Shown here: positions 4,841 to 5,689 of the stretch, one piece after another
How the letters are laid out: the number at the start of each line of letters is the position of its first letter
How positions within the stretch are numbered: position 1 is the first letter of the stretch
DNA from: RBG-16-66-20 sp049651845
Lineage (GTDB): Bacteria > Pseudomonadota > Gammaproteobacteria > Burkholderiales > SG8-39
Assembly (NCBI GenBank): GCA_049651845.1
Contig: JBASCW010000098.1
Coordinates: 1 to 5,689 of the forward strand
Direction: 5' to 3'
Length of the DNA: 5,689 bases
The notes under the pieces: generated by a model
Told to the model about the DNA's origin: nothing
What the model saw: only the letters and a program-made list of their open reading frames with translations
Database searches by the model: none
Translations under genes and position numbers: made by a program

Positions 4841-5689
4841 CGCCGGCGCCGCGGCGTGCGCTCGGTGCCGCGCTCCGCGCGCTTCGCCGCGGCGAGCGCC
4901 TGGTCGGCGAGCTCGAGCAGCCGCTGCTCGACCTTCAGGTTGAAGCTGCCGGCCGGGAAGGCGCCCAGCGCGTCGCGCTCGCCCGCGGGCATGCCCGTGA
5001 GCAGCTCCGCCGCCTCGTCGACGGTGGCGACCGCATGCACGCGGAACAGGCCGTCGGCCGCCGCCTGCACCACGTCCTCGCGCAGCATCAGGTGCCGCAC
5101 GTTGGCCGCCGGGATGATCACTCCCTGCTCGCCGCTCAACCCGCGCGCGGCAGACGTCGAAGAAGCCCTCGATCTTCTCGTTCACGCCGCCCACGGCCTG
5201 CACGTCGCCGTGCTGGTTGACCGAGCCGGTGAGCGCGAGCGACTGGCGCAGCGGCACCTCGGCGATCGCCGAGAGCAGCGCGCACAGCTCGGCGAGCGAG
5301 GCGCTGTCGCCTTCGACGCCCGCATAGGTCTGCTCGAAGACCAGGCTCGCCGCGAGCGCGAGCGGGCGGCGCGGCGCGTAGCGCGCGGCGAGGAAGCCCG
5401 ACAGGATCAGCACGCCCTTGGAGTGGATCGGCCCGCCCAGCTCGGACTCGCGCTCGATGTCCACCACCTTGCCGCCGCCCAGGCGCACGCGCGCGGTGAT
5501 GCGGTGCGGCGCGCCGAAGGCGCGGCCGCCGAGCTCGGTGACCGCCAGGCCGTTCGCCTGGCCGGCGCGCTCGCCGCGCGTGTCGATGAGCAGCGTGCCC
5601 TCGAGGATCGCCTCGTGCACGCGGTCGCGCACGCGGCCCGCGCGCGTCGCCGCGGCGAGCGCCTGGTCGGCGAGCTCGAGCAGCCGCTG
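4837..5689 (-). CDS. LonB-like Lon-family protease, C-terminal part, frameshifted and 5'-truncated by window end
   Basis: This is the proteolytic domain of a Lon-family serine protease of the LonB-like type (usually about 800 residues with an N-terminal AAA module, here outside the window). Counting from the valine codon at 5632, it shows GTLLIDT, the substrate-channel segment VDIERESELGGPIHSKGVLILSGF (about 57-80), catalytic Ser110 in EGDSASLAEL and catalytic Lys153 in GGVNEKIEGFFDV, an intact Ser-Lys dyad. After CRAR (164) the frame breaks at 5140-5150. The true sequence resumes in another frame at 5139 (LSGEQGVIIPAANVRHLMLRED...) and runs 100 residues to the TGA at 4839-4837. Relatives read RARGLSGEQ here, so two bases, probably one CG of a CG run, are missing. 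The stop overlaps the start of the UspA-like gene. The extreme upstream end (5638-5689) repeats sequence from the gene's own 3' end and may not be genuine. Confidence 0.85.
4875..4926. repeat. Direct repeat, copy 1 (in lon 3' end)
   Basis: This 52-bp stretch recurs at 5638-5689 with a single mismatch (T4883 versus G5646), 43 bp of it identical. It encodes QRLLELADQALAAAKRAE near the protease C-terminus. Confidence 0.85.
5138..5150 (-). other. Frameshift site in lon at a CG dinucleotide run
   Basis: On the minus strand the run CGCGCGCG (5149-5142) is followed by GGTTGAGC. The upstream frame (…CRAR) and the downstream frame (LSGEQ…) are offset here. Restoring one CG would give RARGLSGEQ, the sequence expected for the family. 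It may be a sequencing or assembly slip, or a real slippage mutation. Confidence 0.75.
5638..5689. repeat. Direct repeat, copy 2 (at window end)
   Basis: The last 52 bp of the window match 4875-4926 with one mismatch, at an offset of 763 bp. It reads QRLLELADQALAAATRAG in the lon frame. Because it stops at the window edge, its full length is unknown. Confidence 0.85.

Noticed and set aside
1..5689. CRISPR arrays, tRNA or rRNA genes, insertion sequences
   Set aside because: No spaced repeat array, no tRNA-like cloverleaf or rRNA sequence, and no transposase-like protein was seen on either strand.

Overview
The window is very GC-rich and densely coded, with strong Shine-Dalgarno sites and ATGA stop/start overlaps. 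Gene content points to a proteobacterium, most likely a betaproteobacterium; this is an inference from protein style, not a taxonomic test. The window begins inside one gene and ends inside another, so it may be a whole short contig.

Layout. (1) 1-638, minus: N-terminal 212 codons of an alanine dehydrogenase (ald). (2) 639-762: divergent intergenic region with an FNR/ANR-type palindrome and a well-placed -10. (3) 763-1224, plus: a universal stress protein with an intact ATP-binding loop. (4) 1170-2018, minus: a shortened family X DNA polymerase that has lost the PHP nuclease half and part of the fingers region, and whose 3' end runs 55 bp into the antisense of the stress-protein gene. (5) 2019-2124: a second divergent region with a second, nearly identical FNR/ANR-type box. 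(6) 2125-2637, plus: a small four-cysteine zinc-ribbon protein. (7) 2634-4265, plus: a GroEL-type chaperonin, start/stop-coupled to (6), with unusual active-site changes and no GroES beside it. (8) 4268-4840, minus: a second UspA-like protein. (9) 4837-5689, minus: the C-terminal protease part of a LonB-like Lon-family protein, start/stop-coupled to (8), broken by a frameshift and open at the window end.

How the parts may work together. Both plus-strand transcription units start behind boxes of the form TTGAC-N4-ATCAA, so oxygen limitation (an FNR/Anr/Dnr-class regulator) probably switches on the stress protein and the zinc-ribbon/GroEL operon, and possibly the divergent ald. Stress proteins, a chaperonin, a Lon-type protease and alanine dehydrogenase (which can re-oxidise NAD(P)H by aminating pyruvate) make a coherent low-oxygen survival island. 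It resembles in spirit the low-oxygen-activated (lxa) locus of Burkholderia. No wholly new system is evident. The most notable points are the GroEL variant with K51N/D52S, the reduced polymerase X, the Ser at the coenzyme-specificity position of Ald, and two sequence anomalies in the Lon gene (a frameshift and a terminal repeat) that may be assembly errors.
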